Source: Zea mays (Eukaryota; Streptophyta; Magnoliopsida; Poales; Poaceae). From it: a stretch of 64,000 nt of DNA. Of this stretch, positions 23,680-36,459 are shown in pieces. The notes beneath the pieces were generated by a model. It was not told where the DNA came from and did not search any database. It saw nothing but the letters and a program-made list of their open reading frames with translations. The DNA lies in contig NC_050098.1 in assembly GCF_902167145.1 (NCBI RefSeq), forward strand, positions 34,776,501-34,840,500, read 5' to 3'. The translations under genes and the position numbers were made by a program. Within the stretch, counting starts at the first letter, position 1. Each line of letters begins with the position of its first letter.

Positions 23680-26600
23680 TGTCACACCCGACTTTAAGGG
23701 ACAAAGCAGGTGCATCTCATACATGCGCCAAGAAGACAACATATATAATAACATAGTGTATAGAGATAAATGTCACAAAACATCAGAGTATTTATTACAT
23801 AGCGGAAGACTTATTACAAAATAAAAGAATAAATATAAAACGAACTAAGAATCGTCGGCGCCAATGTCAACTGAGAAACGCCACCTAGATCAGATCATAC
23901 TCCTCGCCTTGTGGCTCCTCCTGAACCACCTGTTCTTCTCCTGTGGGGGGGTGTGAGACAGCAAGAGTGAGCTCACATACGTTCATCGCTCAACAAGTCG
24001 TGGGGAATAATGTGACATGAACTCACCAAAGGTGGGAGCTCATGGAGTGTAAGGCTTATCAAAGAGAATGGTTAAAGCTGAGCATTGCTTTTAAGTAGTT
24101 GATCAAAATTTTATTAGCAATTACTAAGTGTAAGTAAATATCAAACCTTAAATAAAGTAATAGAACAAATTAATAATAAACCCATGCATATGCAAATGAC
24201 AAAATTGAATTTAGGTTCCATAAATTAATCATCAGAGAGTCCTGAGCTGCTCATGACTGCGAGCACGGCTAGTATACCAGTTTTACACTCTGCAGAGGTT
24301 GTACCCTTTACCCACAAGTCATGTTACCCATCTGCCAAGGGGTCGCGAATCCCATACACCTCTACCTAGGAAGCGCGGCAGGGCAACACTACGAGGCCTT
24401 TACAAAGTTCCACTAGCTTCCGAAAACCTGCTACAGTTTATAGGAAGTTCCAATGCAGGGTTCTCGGCTGACTGCCATCGCAGCAAAATCAACCAAGGAC
24501 CTCCCTACACTGACCACTCCCCTACTGCCCTTGCCCCTTTCGGGTAAGGTAGTCTTCCACTAGCTTTCCTAATTAGTCAGCCAAGGGCGTCCCATTAAAC
24601 CCTTGTGGTGGCACGTGTTACTCAAGTTAAGCTCTATGTTCCAATTAACATTAATGATCTCAACATGAACATAAATAGAATAACAAAAAGAATTGGAACA
24701 TAGAGGTAATAAATGATTATCCCAAAACCATATAAAGCAATAGCAAACTACCCAAGTGATTCAGAGGTAAACAAGGTAATGAGATAAACAATCTAGGGTG
24801 ACCTATTGGGTCCCATCAAAATTAACCTATGCATGGATAAATGATATTAAGAAACATTATTGGGTAAAAAGTGGTCAAGGGCACAACTTGCCTTCAATGA
24901 GCTCCTGCTCAGCTACTTCAACCTGCTGCTCACCAGGATCCTCAGCAACAGGCTCTTCTACTCGCCACAATACAAGCAAGCACATGATATAGGGAAAATT
25001 AACATTACACCAAGAATGTAAACAAAATACACAGAAATATTCTACATAATAAAATAAAATTCTAGGAACAGGAATCATAATTTTTTTTGGAGTTATAGAT
25101 TTTAAGTTATGGATTTTCAAAGGTTTTATGTGTTTAAAATAAGATTAAGTGTGAGATTAATTTTCCTACTGTTGTCATGATAAAACAGTGGCTCTAAATG
25201 ATAGACAATAAAATTATAAAAATTTAGAAAGTGGAATGGATTAATTTGGAGCAAGTATGAATTTTCTATAAATTATTGAAGATTTAGCACTTATTTTTGT
25301 ATTAAAAATACATTTCCTAATTCATTTATCCATTTTAACCTGTCACTGGACTAGGCCTCAAATTTGTAAAAGGGCAGGGACTCTGGCGCAAAATAGCCCA
25401 GACACAGTGAACAACGCTCACTGGACGGCGGGTTCTAATTCGCCTAAACAGAGGGGTTCAATTGTAAAGTGATCCCGTGAAGGGGGTACGGGGCGCTCAC
25501 AACCGTTGGATTGAATATGGGCGCACCAGATTAAAACACTACTCCCGCGAACCGGTACTCAGTGTGATCCCTTGGATTCAAATCCGACGGACACAGTATA
25601 ATGAAATCCCGATCCGATTTCCACCACCGGATCAAAATCGGATGGCACTCGTTACCCGACCCAATTGATGCTCTCCTGCTAATCTGGACCGTTCAAATGA
25701 GGATCCGACGGCCCAGTACTCTCGCCTACTCCGAGCAGCAGACCACCGGAGCAGAGCCCCCGCGGTGGCGCGCTCGCCGGAGACCGGCCCTGCCGGCGCA
25801 CCAGAGACCTATTCGCTACCCCGATTGGTGCTATGAGGAGAGTATTTCTTGGTGAGTCACATGGGTAAAGACTTACCGAGGTTTGGAGCAGTGGTGAGTC
25901 CAAATGACGAGGAACAGCGGGTTCAAGTCCAAGATCCACTCCGGCGAGAAATTCAGTCGACGACCAAGGCTTTCTCGGCCCCAATTCGCCACAGACACGT
26001 TCCACGAGCCCAAGCGAATCACCCCGACCTCCTGCCAACGCTGGAACGGCGGCGAAGGGACGAGTCGGCGGCGACGGTGAGCTATCTCCGCGCGGCGGTG
26101 TACTGAGAGCCTAACGACGGTGCAAATGCGGCTAGGTGGGGTGATGAGTGGTCACGGCACCGCGCGCATTTATATGGTCAACACCCCAACGGTCCGAGCG
26201 GGCCCTGCGCCGATCGTGGCGGCCAGGTTCGTTCGCGCCGCGCGATTTTCGCGGAGAAGAAGATGGCAGCGACGCAGTGACTGGTCAAACGGTCCCACCA
26301 GTCGGTGTATCGGGAGGAAGGGAGAGAGCTGACAACCGGGCCCGCAAGTCAGAGTAACCTAACTCCATGTAGAGCGCGCTTGAGACTGCCCCGCAGGGCC
26401 CGCATGTCGGCATGCCCGCGCGCGAGGTATGGGCCGCGCGGCAATCATCTGCTAGTGGGCTGAATTGCGGTAGTGAGGCCCAGGCGCAACAGTACTTGTT
26501 CTTTTTATTTTCTGTTTTTATTTTCCTTTCATTTCCCTTTCAAATCAGCTACAAATTCAAATTCAAATGTTTTGTGGCAAATCTTATCCACAGATTATAT

Positions 26601-26926
26601 TATGTCATGACAAGTTCTAATTTGGGGATGTATTTATATATTATTTATGTTTTTTTATTCCACATGATATTTGTTTGCTTCTCTTTTCTAAATTTTTGGA
26701 ATCTCCTTTAAGTTTTAAATTCCCTTTTTGGTCTTTAATATTTTCTTATCATAAAATGCACACAGAATAAAATCGAGCATGATGCATAATTTGGTAGTAT
26801 ATATTTTTATTAATTGTTTTTAGGCATGGTGTTCACATATGATGATGCATGAAGATCAAACTCACATAAAGAGAAAATGTATCTCTATTGGTATTATTTC
26901 TAGCAATTTACAAAGTGGGTGTTACA
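23680..26926 (-). repeat. 3' LTR of the Tekay/Del-type element (left copy)
   Basis: It is bounded by the TSD on the left and the PPT on the right. It contains long AT-rich stretches and a GC-rich centre (about 25470-26460). The short ORFs in it also appear in the right copy only because the LTRs are duplicates. They show no similarity I recognise. Confidence 0.92.
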
Positions 26927-26928
26927 AA

Positions 26929-26943
26929 TCCTACCCCCCCTTA
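26929..26943 (-). other. Polypurine tract of the Tekay/Del-type element
   Basis: The plus-strand TCCTACCCCCCCTTA reads TAAGGGGGGGTAGGA on the coding strand, next to the 3' LTR. The non-autonomous element at 11207-18050 has a similar AAGGGGGGTAGAG tract. Confidence 0.8.
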
Positions 26944-26964
26944 AAAATAATCTCGTCCTCGAGA

Positions 26965-29307
26965 TTAAGAAGATCTAGGGAAAAGGTGAGGAAAATCTAT
27001 ACGAAGCTCTTCTTCTCTTTCCCAAGTTGCTTCATCTTCACCGTGGTGACTCCATTGGACTTTGCACATCTTTACCACCTTATTTCTCGTAACTCGAGTC
27101 AAAGTATCCAAAATTTTGATCGGGTACTCCGTGTAAGTCAAATCACCTTGAACACTGAGTTCTTCCATTGGTAACTGTTCCTCGGGAACACGAAGACACT
27201 TCTTCAGTTGAGATACGTGGAATACATTATGCACATCCGATAGACTAGCAGGTAACTCGAGTTGGTATGCCATTTCCCCAACTCGCCTAAAGATCAAGAA
27301 TGGTCCAATAAAACGAGGGGACAATTTGCCCTTAACTTTGAATCTCCTCATTCCACGAAGTGGTGACACCTTGAGATACACATAATCTCCTTCTTCAAAT
27401 TCCAGTGGTCTTCTTCTATTATCAGCGTAGCTCTTTTGCCTGGTCTAAGCTACCCTCAAATTCTCTCGAATTATACAAACTTGTTCTTCTGCCTCTTGAA
27501 TAAGTTCAGGTCCAAAGAACTGTCTTTCTCCAGTCTGATCCCAATACAAAGGAGTTCTGCACATTCTCCCGTATAAAGCTTCAAAAGGTGACATCTTCAG
27601 ACTGGCCTGATAACTATTATTATATGAGAACCCAGCATAAGGCAAACTTTTATCCCAACTTCCTCCATGCTGAAGGGCACAAGCTCTCAACATATCCTCC
27701 AAAACTTGATTTGTCCTTTCAGTCTGTCCATCAGTCTGAGGGTAATAGGTTGTACTAAAATTCAACTTTGTATTTATATTCTCATGAAAGCTTCTCCAAA
27801 ATCTAAAGGTAAACTGTGATCCTCGATCAGACACGATCTTCTTTGGCACTCCATGCAAACACACAATCCGAGCCATATATAACTCTGCTAGCTGAGAACC
27901 CTTATAAGTAGTCTTGACAGGAATAAAGTGAGCCACTTTAGTCAATCTATCCACAATCACCCATATAGCATCATATCCTTTCCGGGTGCGAGGCAATCCT
28001 GTAATGAAATCCATACCAATCTCTTCCCACTTCCACTCGGGTATCTTCAGTGGATGCAATAGTCCAGCTGGCCTCTGATGTTCAGCCTTAACTCTTTGAC
28101 ATACATCACACATAGCCACATGTGCAGCCACATCTCTTTTCAATCCATACCACCAATACTTCCGTTTCAAATCCTGATACATCTTGGTACTACCAGGATG
28201 AATAGAATAGTCCGAATCATGGGCCTCCTTTAAAATAGTCTCTCGAAGGCTTTTAATATCAGGAACACACATCCTGTCCTTGAACCATACAGTGCCTTGC
28301 TCATCTTCCGTAAATTCTGGAACTCGACCTTCAGTAATCAGATCCTTAATCTCTTTGATTTTAGCATCACCAATTTGTCCTTTGCGGATCTCTTGCTCCA
28401 AAGTAGGTTCAACATCAATAGTAACTCCTTCAGTATGAGCAACTATCCCCGGGTTAAGTCTCCTGAAATCCTCAACAATCCCATCGGGTAGCTGGGCAAC
28501 AAAAGCTGAATGAACATGCTCCTTTCGACTCAAGGCATCTGCAACTAAATTTGCCTTGCCCGGGTGATAGTGAATCTCCAAATCATAATCCTTAATAAGC
28601 TCCAACCAACGGCGTTGCCTAAGGTTGAGATCCTTCTGAGTGAATATATACTTCAGACTCTTATGATCCGTATATACTTGGCACTTGGTCCCCATGATAT
28701 AATGTCTCCAAATCTTAAGCGCATGCACAACGGCTGCCAATTCCAAGTCATGAGTGGGGTAGTTCAATTCATGCTTCCGTAACTGACGAGAAGCATAGGC
28801 AATCACGTGTCCTTCTTGCATGAGCACACATCCTAAGCCTTGGCCACATGCATCACAATAGATATCAAATCCTTTCTATAGGTCTGGCATAACCAACACT
28901 GGTGGTAATATCAATCTCAACTTCAGTTGGTCAAAACTATCTTGGCACTTCTCATCCCACTTAAATTCTTTTCCTTTCTCCAAAAGTGAAGTCATAGGCT
29001 TAGCAATCTTAGAAAATCCTTCAATAAATCTCCGATAATAGCCTGCTAATCCTAAGAAACTCCGAATCTCAGTAACTGTAGTGGGTACTCTCCACTCCAT
29101 TATCTCCTTAACCTTAGCATGATCCACTGAAATTCCTCCATTAGAAATAATATGACCAAGAAATGGCACCTCGCCAATCCAAAACTCGCACTTGCTAAAC
29201 TTGGCATATAGCTGGTTATCTCGTAGCTTCTGTAGCACCAATCTCAGATGTTCCTCATGATCGCTATCACTCTTACAATAGATAAGAATATCGTCGATGA
29301 AAACCAC
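26965..29307 (-). pseudogene. pol: pol, 3' part: RT end, RNase H, integrase, chromodomain-like tail (Tekay/Del-type)
   Basis: One frame runs from 29307 down to 26965 with two in-frame TAGs (28876-28878 and 27445-27447). Both stand where a Gln is expected, so CAG became TAG. RT contributes [12 protein letters not shown] and the thumb region. RNase H has [19 protein letters not shown] and [11 protein letters not shown]. Integrase has the zinc-binding [14 protein letters not shown], then [16 protein letters not shown] and DGQTERTNQ. The C-terminal part, with VQWSHHGEDEATWEREEEL, is a chromodomain-like sequence that in this lineage is thought to steer integration to heterochromatin. The gene cannot encode a full polyprotein. 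Confidence 0.85.
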
Positions 29308-29329
29308 GACGAATCTGTCCAGATCATGA

Positions 29330-30060
29330 ACACCTTATTCTTTAGATCCATAAAATAGCTGGTGCATTAGTTAGTCCAAATGACATAACGGTGAACTCAT
29401 ATAATCCATATCGAGTCGAGAAATCTGTCTTGGGAATATCTGATGACCTAATCTTCATTTGATGGTATTCCGATCGGAGATCAATCTTCAAGAATACTCT
29501 AGCACCTCTCATCTGATCAAATAAATCCTCAACGCGGGGTAACGGATACTTGTTCTTCACAGTAGCTTCATTAAGGGATCTATAATCCACGCACATCCTT
29601 TGTGATCCATCTTTCTTCTGCACAAATAGAACTGGCGCTCCCCCAAGGTGAAGAATTCGAACGAATGTACTCAGCCTCTTGTAATTTCGTTAATTGCTTC
29701 TTAAGCTCCTTTAGTTCTTCTACGGACATTCTGTATAGCCGTTTAGAAATAGGAGCAGTCCCAGGTAAGAGATCCATGACAAACTCAACTTCCCTATCTG
29801 GTGGCATCCCTGGTAACTCCTCTGGAAAGACATCCGAAAAATCTCTAACCACACGGATGTTGACACCAACAAACTTCCCATCTACTAAGAATGTCGCTAG
29901 TCTGATGATGGTAGTTACTGCAACTTCAACTTCAAAGCTTTGTCCTTTGGAACTGGTGAGTTCTACGGTTCCCTTAGCACAGTGTATATACTGCCTTTGC
30001 CTTTCTTAACCACGATATACCAAGGATCACGTCTATACTGCTCTCTTCTAACACTATAGG
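29330..30060 (-). pseudogene. pol: pol, 5' remnant: protease end and RT start (Tekay/Del-type), frameshifted
   Basis: Near 29995-30055, minus strand, one frame gives IDVILGISWLRKAKAV, the conserved C-terminal end of the aspartic protease. Next come FSDVFPEELPGMPPDREVEF and SKRLYRMSVEEL, the usual RT lead-in. A frameshift near 29643 separates SSPWG from [19 protein letters not shown], and further shifts between 29310 and 29342 break the segment before FIDDILIY. The protease catalytic Asp-Ser/Thr-Gly region and all of gag are absent. Between 30060 and the PBS at 30536 I see no coding motif, so the 5' part was probably removed by an internal deletion. Confidence 0.8.
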
Positions 30061-30535
30061 GGTAGCCCATCTGGGTTAGAAACACAGGGTAAGGAAGGAA
30101 GATTTGTAGACAAGGCGAGTAATTACGGGGAATGTTACTTTGGGGGATTTATTAGCTAAGTAGATTAGTGTGTTATCCACTAAAGCTAATACATTACCCT
30201 ATGGTGGTACATGCTAAGATGCCTCACTATAATGTTTCAATCAATCAAAGAAGCAAATCAAGCATTTATCATCAGAACAATCAACCAACATTTTTAATAG
30301 AGAAAATAGTTTTAGATTTTGTCTTAGGTTCCCTATCTCTTACAAAGGTCATAGTGGTAGGATTCCAAGGTGTGAAATCCATCATGTCTCTGAGTAGAGA
30401 GGTAAGAATGATCGGAGTAGAACAGTAGAAGGTGAGACAAGATCAAGATGATATGAGTATAGAATGAGTCAGAGTAAGGTAAGTAGGAGAGGGTTTGTCC
30501 ATTTCTATCTAGGTCTCGTCCTACAGTCAACATTT

Positions 30536-30547
30536 CCTCTGATACCA
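30536..30547 (-). other. Primer binding site of the Tekay/Del-type element
   Basis: On the minus strand TGGTATCAGAGG follows the 5' LTR after a four-base spacer (GAAG). It is of the initiator-Met tRNA type. Confidence 0.85.
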
Positions 30548-30551
30548 CTTC

Positions 30552-33500
30552 TGTCACACCCGACTTTAAGGGACAAAGCCAGGTGCATCTCATACATGCG
30601 CCAAGAAGACAACATATATAATAACATAGTGTATAGAGATAAATGTCACAAAACATCAGAGTATTTATTACATAGCGGAAGACTTATTACAAAATAAAAG
30701 AATAAATATAAAACGAACTAAGAATCGTCGGCGCCAATGTCAACTGAGAAACGCCACCTAGATCAGATCATACTCCTCGCCTTGTGGCTCCTCCTGAACC
30801 ACCTGTTCTTCTCCTGTGGGGGGGTGTGAGACAGCAAGAGTGAGCTCACATACGTTCATCGCTCAACAAGTCGTGGGGAATAATGTGACATGAACTCACC
30901 AAAGGTGGGAGCTCATGGAGTGTAAGGCTTATCAAAGAGAATGGTTAAAGCTGAGCATTGCTTTTAAGTAGTTGATCAAAATTTTATTAGCAATTACTAA
31001 GTGTAAGTAAATATCAAACCTTAAATAAAGTAATAGAACAAATTAATAATAAACCCATGCATATGCAAATGAAAAAATTGAATTTAGGTTCCATAAATTA
31101 ATCATCAGAGAGTCCTGAGCTGTTCATGACCGCGTGCACGGCTAGTATACCAGTTTTACACTCTGCAGAGGTTGTACCCTTTACCCACAAGTCATGTTAC
31201 CCATCTGCCAAGGGGTCGCGAATCCCATACACCTCTACCTAGGAAGCGCGGCAGGGCAACACTACGAGGCCTTTACAAAGTTCCACTAGCTTCCGAAAAC
31301 CCGCTACAGTTTATAGGAAGTTCCAATGCAGGGTTCTCGGCTGACTGCCATCGCAGCAAAATCAACCAAGGACCTCCCTACACTGACCACTCCCCTACTG
31401 CCCTTGCCCCTTTCGGGTAAGGTAGTCTTCCACTAGCTTTCCTAATTAGTCAGCCAAGGGCGTCCCATTAAACCCTTGTGGTGGCACGTGTTACTCAAGT
31501 TAAGCTCTATGTTCCAATTAACATTAATGATCTCAACATGAACATAAATAGAATAACAAAAAGAATTGGAACATAGAGGTAATAAATGATTATCCCAAAA
31601 CCATATAAAGCAATAGCAAACTACCCAAGTGATTCAGGGGTAAACAAGGTAATGAGATAAACAATCTAGGGTGACCTATTGGGTCCCATCAAAATTAACC
31701 TATGCATGGATAAATGATATTAAGAAACATTATTGGGTAAAAAGTGGTCAAGGGCACAACTTGCCTTCAATGAGCTCCTGCTCAACTACTTCAACCTGCT
31801 GCTCACCAGGATCCTCAGCAACAGGCTCTTCTACTCGCCACAATACAAACAAGCACAGGATATAGGGAAAATTAACATTACACCAAGCATGTAAACAAAA
31901 TACACAGAAATATTCTACATAATAAAATAAAATTCTAGGAACAGGAATCATAATTTTTTTTGGAGTTATAGATTTTAAGTTATGGATTTTCAAAGGTTTT
32001 ATGTGTTTAAAATAAGATTAAGTGTGAGATTAATTTTCCTACTGTTGTCATGATAAAACAGTGGCTCTAAATGATAGACAATAAAATTATAAAAATTTAG
32101 AGAGTGGAATGGATTAATTTGGAGCAAGTATGAATTTTCTATAAATTATTGAAGATTTAGCACTTATTTTTGTATTAAAAATACATTTCCTAATTCATTT
32201 ATCCATTTTAACCTATCACTGGACTAGGCCTCAAATTTGTAAAAGGGCAGGGACTCTGGCGCAAAATAGCCCAGACACAGTGAACAACGCTCACTGGACG
32301 GCGGGTTCTAATTCGCCTAAACAGAGGGGTTCAATTGTAAAGTGATCCCGTGAAGGGGGTACGGGGCGCTCACAACCGTTGGATTGAATATGGGCGCACC
32401 AGATTAAAACACTACTCCCGCGAACCGGTACTCAGTGTGATCCCTTGGATTCAAATCCGACGGACACAGTATAATGAAATCCCGATCCGATTTCCACCAC
32501 CGGATCAAAATCGGATGGCACTCGTTACCCGACCCAATTGATGCTCTCCTGCTAATCTGGACCGTTCAAATGAGGATCCGACGGCCCAGTACTCTCGCCT
32601 ACTCCGAGCAGCAGACCACCGGAGCAGAGCCCCCGCGGTGGCGCGCTCGCCGGAGACCGGCCCTGCCGGCGCACCAGAGACCTATTCGCTACCCCGATTG
32701 GTGCTATGAGGAGAGTATTTCTTGGTGAGTCACACGGGTAAAGACTTACCGAGGTTTGGAGCAGTGGTGAGTCCAAATGACGAGGAACAGCGGGTTCAAG
32801 TCCAAGATCCACTCCGGCGAGAAATTCAGTCGACGACCAAGGCTTTCTCGGCCCCAATTCGCCACAGACACGTTCCACGAGCCCAAGCGAATCACCCCGA
32901 CCTCCTGCCAACGCTGGAACGGCGGCGAAGGGACGAGTCGGCGACGGCGGTGAGCTATCTCCGCGCGGCGGTGTACTGAGAGCCTAACGACGGTGCAAAT
33001 GCGGCTAGGTGGGGTGATGAGTGGTCACGGCACCGCGCGCATTTATATGGTCAACACCCCAACGGTCCGAGCGGGCCCTGCGCCGATCGTGGCGGCTAGG
33101 TTCGTTCGCGCCGCGCGATTTTCGCGGAGAAGAAGATGGCAGCGACGCAGTGACTAGTCAAACGGTCCCACCAGTCGGTGTATCGGGAGGAAGGGAGAGA
33201 GCTGACAACCGGGCCCGCAAGTCAGAGTAACCTAACTCCATGTAGAGCGCGCTTGAGACTGCCCCGCAGGGCCCGCATGTCGGCATGCCCGCGCGCGAGG
33301 TATGGGCCGCGCGGCAATCATCTGCTGGTGGGCTGAATTGCGGTAGTGAGGCCCAGGCGCAACAGTACTTGTTCTTTTTATTTTCTGTTTTTATTTTCCT
33401 TTCATTTCCCTTTCAAATCAGCTACAAATTCAAATTCAAATGTTTTGTGGCAAATCTTATCCACAGATTATATTATGTCATGACAAGTTCTAATTTGGGG

Positions 33501-33799
33501 ATGTATTTATATATTATTTATGTTTTTTTATTCCACATGATATTTGTTTGCTTCTCTTTTCTAAATTTTTGGAATCTCCTTTAAGTTTTAAATTCCCTTT
33601 TTGGTCTTTAATATTTTCTTATCACAAAATGCACACAGAATAAAATCGAGCATGATGCATAATTTGGTAGTATATATTTTTATTAATTGTTTTTAGGCAT
33701 GGTGTTCACATATGATGATGCATGAAGATCAAACTCACATAAAGAGAAAATGTATCTCTATTGGTATTATTTCTAGCAATTTACAAAGTGGGTGTTACA
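30552..33799 (-). repeat. 5' LTR of the Tekay/Del-type element (right copy)
   Basis: This 3248-bp copy is nearly identical to 23680-26926 and is followed by the TSD CCTCA. The visible differences are scattered single-base changes and one single-base indel near the left end. Confidence 0.92.
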
Positions 33800-33969
33800 C
33801 CTCACTCATCACCTTCTGCGATAAGTAACTCGCGTTCGGATAAAGTGATTCCGCGGGCCGAACAAGTCTTCACGTTCGGAAGCTCTTCTGCCGAGGCGGT
33901 CCTTCAAGCCTTCTCGACTGAATCGGTGACAGGGCCTCGTGGATGGGCGAAAGTACGCGTAAGGGGCAA

Positions 33970-34632
33970 GGCCGACCGAGCCGAGGGACTCCCACGCCTC
34001 TGGGATACGGATACCTCACTCATCACCTTCCGCGAGAAGCAACTCTCGCCCACACAAACATCCCTGTTACCGACAGAAAGTCCAGATGCTCGGAATAAGA
34101 GGAAAAGAGACGCGGCTTTACAACGCAGCGAGGGTGTGTTTTCTGGCCTCGGCGGCTGCAGAAAGCACACGCTACAAGACCATCTGATCCTGCAGGCTCG
34201 GATCTTCACGCTGAAAGGGGGCTGTAGCACCCTCGGCATCGACGACGCCTTCAGCGAGGTCCGACCCAGCCTCGGACGGTGACGCGATCCAGGGACTTCT
34301 CCGGGAATCCGGCCCGAGCAGGCGGCTCAGCCGGTTACCCCTGGGGCCTCGGCCAACCATCTTCCAAGGGCGCCAGCCCGACCCGAGGCCTCGGCTGATC
34401 AACTCCGGCGTCAGCCCCGCTGACGGGCAACCCGGCTAGGCTCCGGCCAACCAGGTTCCCATTTTCGAGCCAATTCCGCCTCTGTTCGTACTGATATCGC
34501 TACCCCTGGCCTCGGCTCATCGAAGAGCGGCCAAGGGGTCCCTTTAACTGAGCTAGAGGAGCCTCAGACAACAAGGCCGATCGAGCCGAGGGACTCCTAC
34601 GCCTCCGGGATACGGATACCTCACTCGTCACC
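33970..34632 (+). repeat. Repeated CGAGGGACTCC...GGATACGGATACCTCA motif
   Basis: A conserved block of about 50 bases occurs at 33970-34026 and 34580-34632, with a third copy at 23631-23679 before the Tekay-type insertion. Copy 2 has the same three blocks, inverted, at about 51629, 52232 and 52445. The position of the blocks relative to each other is conserved between the copies. Confidence 0.8.
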
Positions 34633-35207
34633 TTGACACGGGGCGACTCATGCTTGGTGAAGCGTTTCAGATAATCAACAGGCGAGACTTAGCGCTCGAA
34701 AATAAGGAAAAAACACGGCCCCGTGCCGAAATTACATACATGTTCAGGCCTCGACAGCCACAATGAACAAAAACACTGGCATTCGAAGTGCCATTACAAA
34801 CGGAACTCCGGTTCCCCCTCCGCAGGTACGAACAACCCCACTCCGAGGGGGAAGGCCTGCGGAGCGACGGAAGGCCGACGAACGGCGCGCCGTCACCTGC
34901 TCCAGCAGCGGCGACGACGACGACTTCTGCTCCGGGGGGCCGAATAGCGGCAACACTGACCTCAGGTTGAATGCCGCTGCCAGGAGGCCCCCGCCCATGC
35001 CAAAACTCGTGAGGCAAGGACGGGCAGAAGGCCGTAGAGTTGGAGGTCAGCCCGTGGCCGGCCCCGGCTATCGCGCCGGCGGAAGAACCTCTTCCAGCTG
35101 CCGTAGCAGACGCCGGCGCCGCGAGCGGCTCCGAAGCCACTCGCGCCTGAAGACCGGGCACGCTGCAGCTGCCAGCGCCACGGACAACAACCGCTCCTCC
35201 CCCCCCA

Positions 35208-35558
35208 TCACTGAGTGAAGGAGCGGGCCACCGCCCGCGCAGGAGCCGACCCCAACTCGGCACTCTCCCCTCCCCAGCCTTGTTGATGAAAATCCCTGAG
35301 GCTGAGGGAGGGGCAGAGGCCGCAGCCCGGCTCGCTTTCCCCCACCATCAAGCTGGAGGTCACCATCTTGGGTGACCGCCAGCGGGGGGAAGCGACCGGA
35401 CTGCATGATGAAAATCCTTGAAGCTGAACGATGGCTGAAAGGTACCAACTCCCACGGAGTTGCGTCCCTCCAGCGAGGAGGCAGAAAGACGGCGGATACC
35501 CCCCATCCGGGGGCTTGGAAGATGGAAAGACACGACGCATAAGGGAGGAAGAAGACAT
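35208..35558 (-). other. Antisense ORF in the post-pol region (copy 1)
   Basis: This 116-codon ORF on the strand opposite to gag-pol starts ATG and MSSSSLMRRVFPSSKPPDGG. The homologous position in copy 2 (50783-51157) has an ORF with the same start and about 50 alignable residues, after which the two diverge. A TATA-like TTTTAAAGG lies only about 30 bases upstream of the ATG. Antisense ORFs after pol have been described in some Tat-lineage elements such as Grande. No domain is recognised. It could also be a chance opening in GC-rich DNA. Confidence 0.4.
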
Positions 35559-35560
35559 GG

Positions 35561-36310
35561 TTGCCTTCCGAAAGGGGTCGCCCTCCTTTTAAAGGCAACT
35601 CTCCCTACGTGCGCCCCCAAACGCCACGGGCTGAGTCTTCTCCAACACGCTCCAAGGCCCTCCCCTGCGGCTCGGGGGCTGGGTCCCGCATGTCATGCAA
35701 ACCGGCTCAGAGCAGAAGAAGCCGAACCGCCGCGCGCGGTGCACGCGACCGCCCAGCGGTTACAAGCGACCCCCCACTTTTGCCCAGACCAACGGGCGGA
35801 AGGGGCGGGCAGCCATGCAGGCGGCATGCAACCGCGCCAGGTGGACGCGCTTCTCCGACTTCTGACACGCCAGCTTGGAGGCCCAGGCCCACGCGTCACG
35901 CAACCAGCGCGCCAGTTGCTACATGCAAGCAACCGCACCGCCACTTGCACCACCGTCGCACCTCTTCGGTTGCGGAACCTATGCCACGACTTGAGGCGAC
36001 CCAGCGCACGACCCAGCAGCGCCAGCCTGGCGCGACGGTCAATGCGGCCGAAAGTGGGCCGGCAGTAATGACGGTGGCAGGCGGGCGGGAGCAGCGGTCA
36101 CGTCGTCAGCCAGGCTCACGTCCCATCCAGGGACAGCAAGAGAGCCTCCTCCCACGGCGTGAAGATGGTGCGCCCATGATCCGTTCCTCGAACGGCTCAC
36201 GCACGCGCAACGGCCACCCCGCCAACCACTCGCCCCGTCGCATTAACTCCGCGGCGGGACAGGCGGCGCCTCTGGCAGGAGCGGCGGGCGACGCTTCGCC
36301 TTCGCCGTAA
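35561..36310 (+). other. Open sense-strand region after pol (copy 1), about 249 codons
   Basis: The frame is open from 35561 to a stop at 36308-36310. Its counterpart in copy 2 (50043-50780, minus strand) is open over the same span, ends in the same residues (DASPSP) and differs by a four-codon in-frame deletion. The encoded chain is rich in Arg, Ser, Pro and Ala, and no domain is recognised. The first codon is TTG, and an in-frame ATG first occurs about 43 codons in. A second overlapping frame (35460-36068) is also open in both copies, and residue differences are of similar density in both frames. GC-rich composition alone may therefore explain it. Confidence 0.35.
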
Positions 36311-36459
36311 TTACCGCGCCAAAAAAGGTACGCCACGTCGTTCGATTTCGTATCCTTTTCCTTTTTCCTCTTTCTCTATCTCTTGCAACAGGGACCGGGA
36401 AAGGGGGATACCCCGAAAAGGATCCTTCTCTGCGAAGGAACCGGGCTCCGAGCCCCCCC

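Larger units (their letters stand above)
23680..33799 (-). mobile_element. Tekay/Del-type Gypsy chromovirus lacking gag, minus strand
   Basis: The LTRs are 3247 and 3248 bp. Read on the minus strand they begin TGTAACACCCACTTTG and end GTCGGGTGTGACA. The TSD CCTCA is at 23675-23679 and 33800-33804. On the minus strand the order is 5' LTR (right), initiator-Met PBS, remnant protease, RT, RNase H, integrase, chromodomain-like tail, PPT, 3' LTR (left). Gag and most of the protease are missing, and the interior is only 3.6 kb. Two TAGs and several frameshifts break pol. The LTRs differ at only a small number of positions. The lineage call rests on the chromodomain-like C-terminus and LTR ends. Confidence 0.92.

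Noticed and set aside
25601..26357. Small ORFs shared by both LTRs of the Tekay/Del-type element
   Set aside because: They are identical because LTRs are duplicated at insertion. No domain, and they lie in the GC-rich LTR centre.
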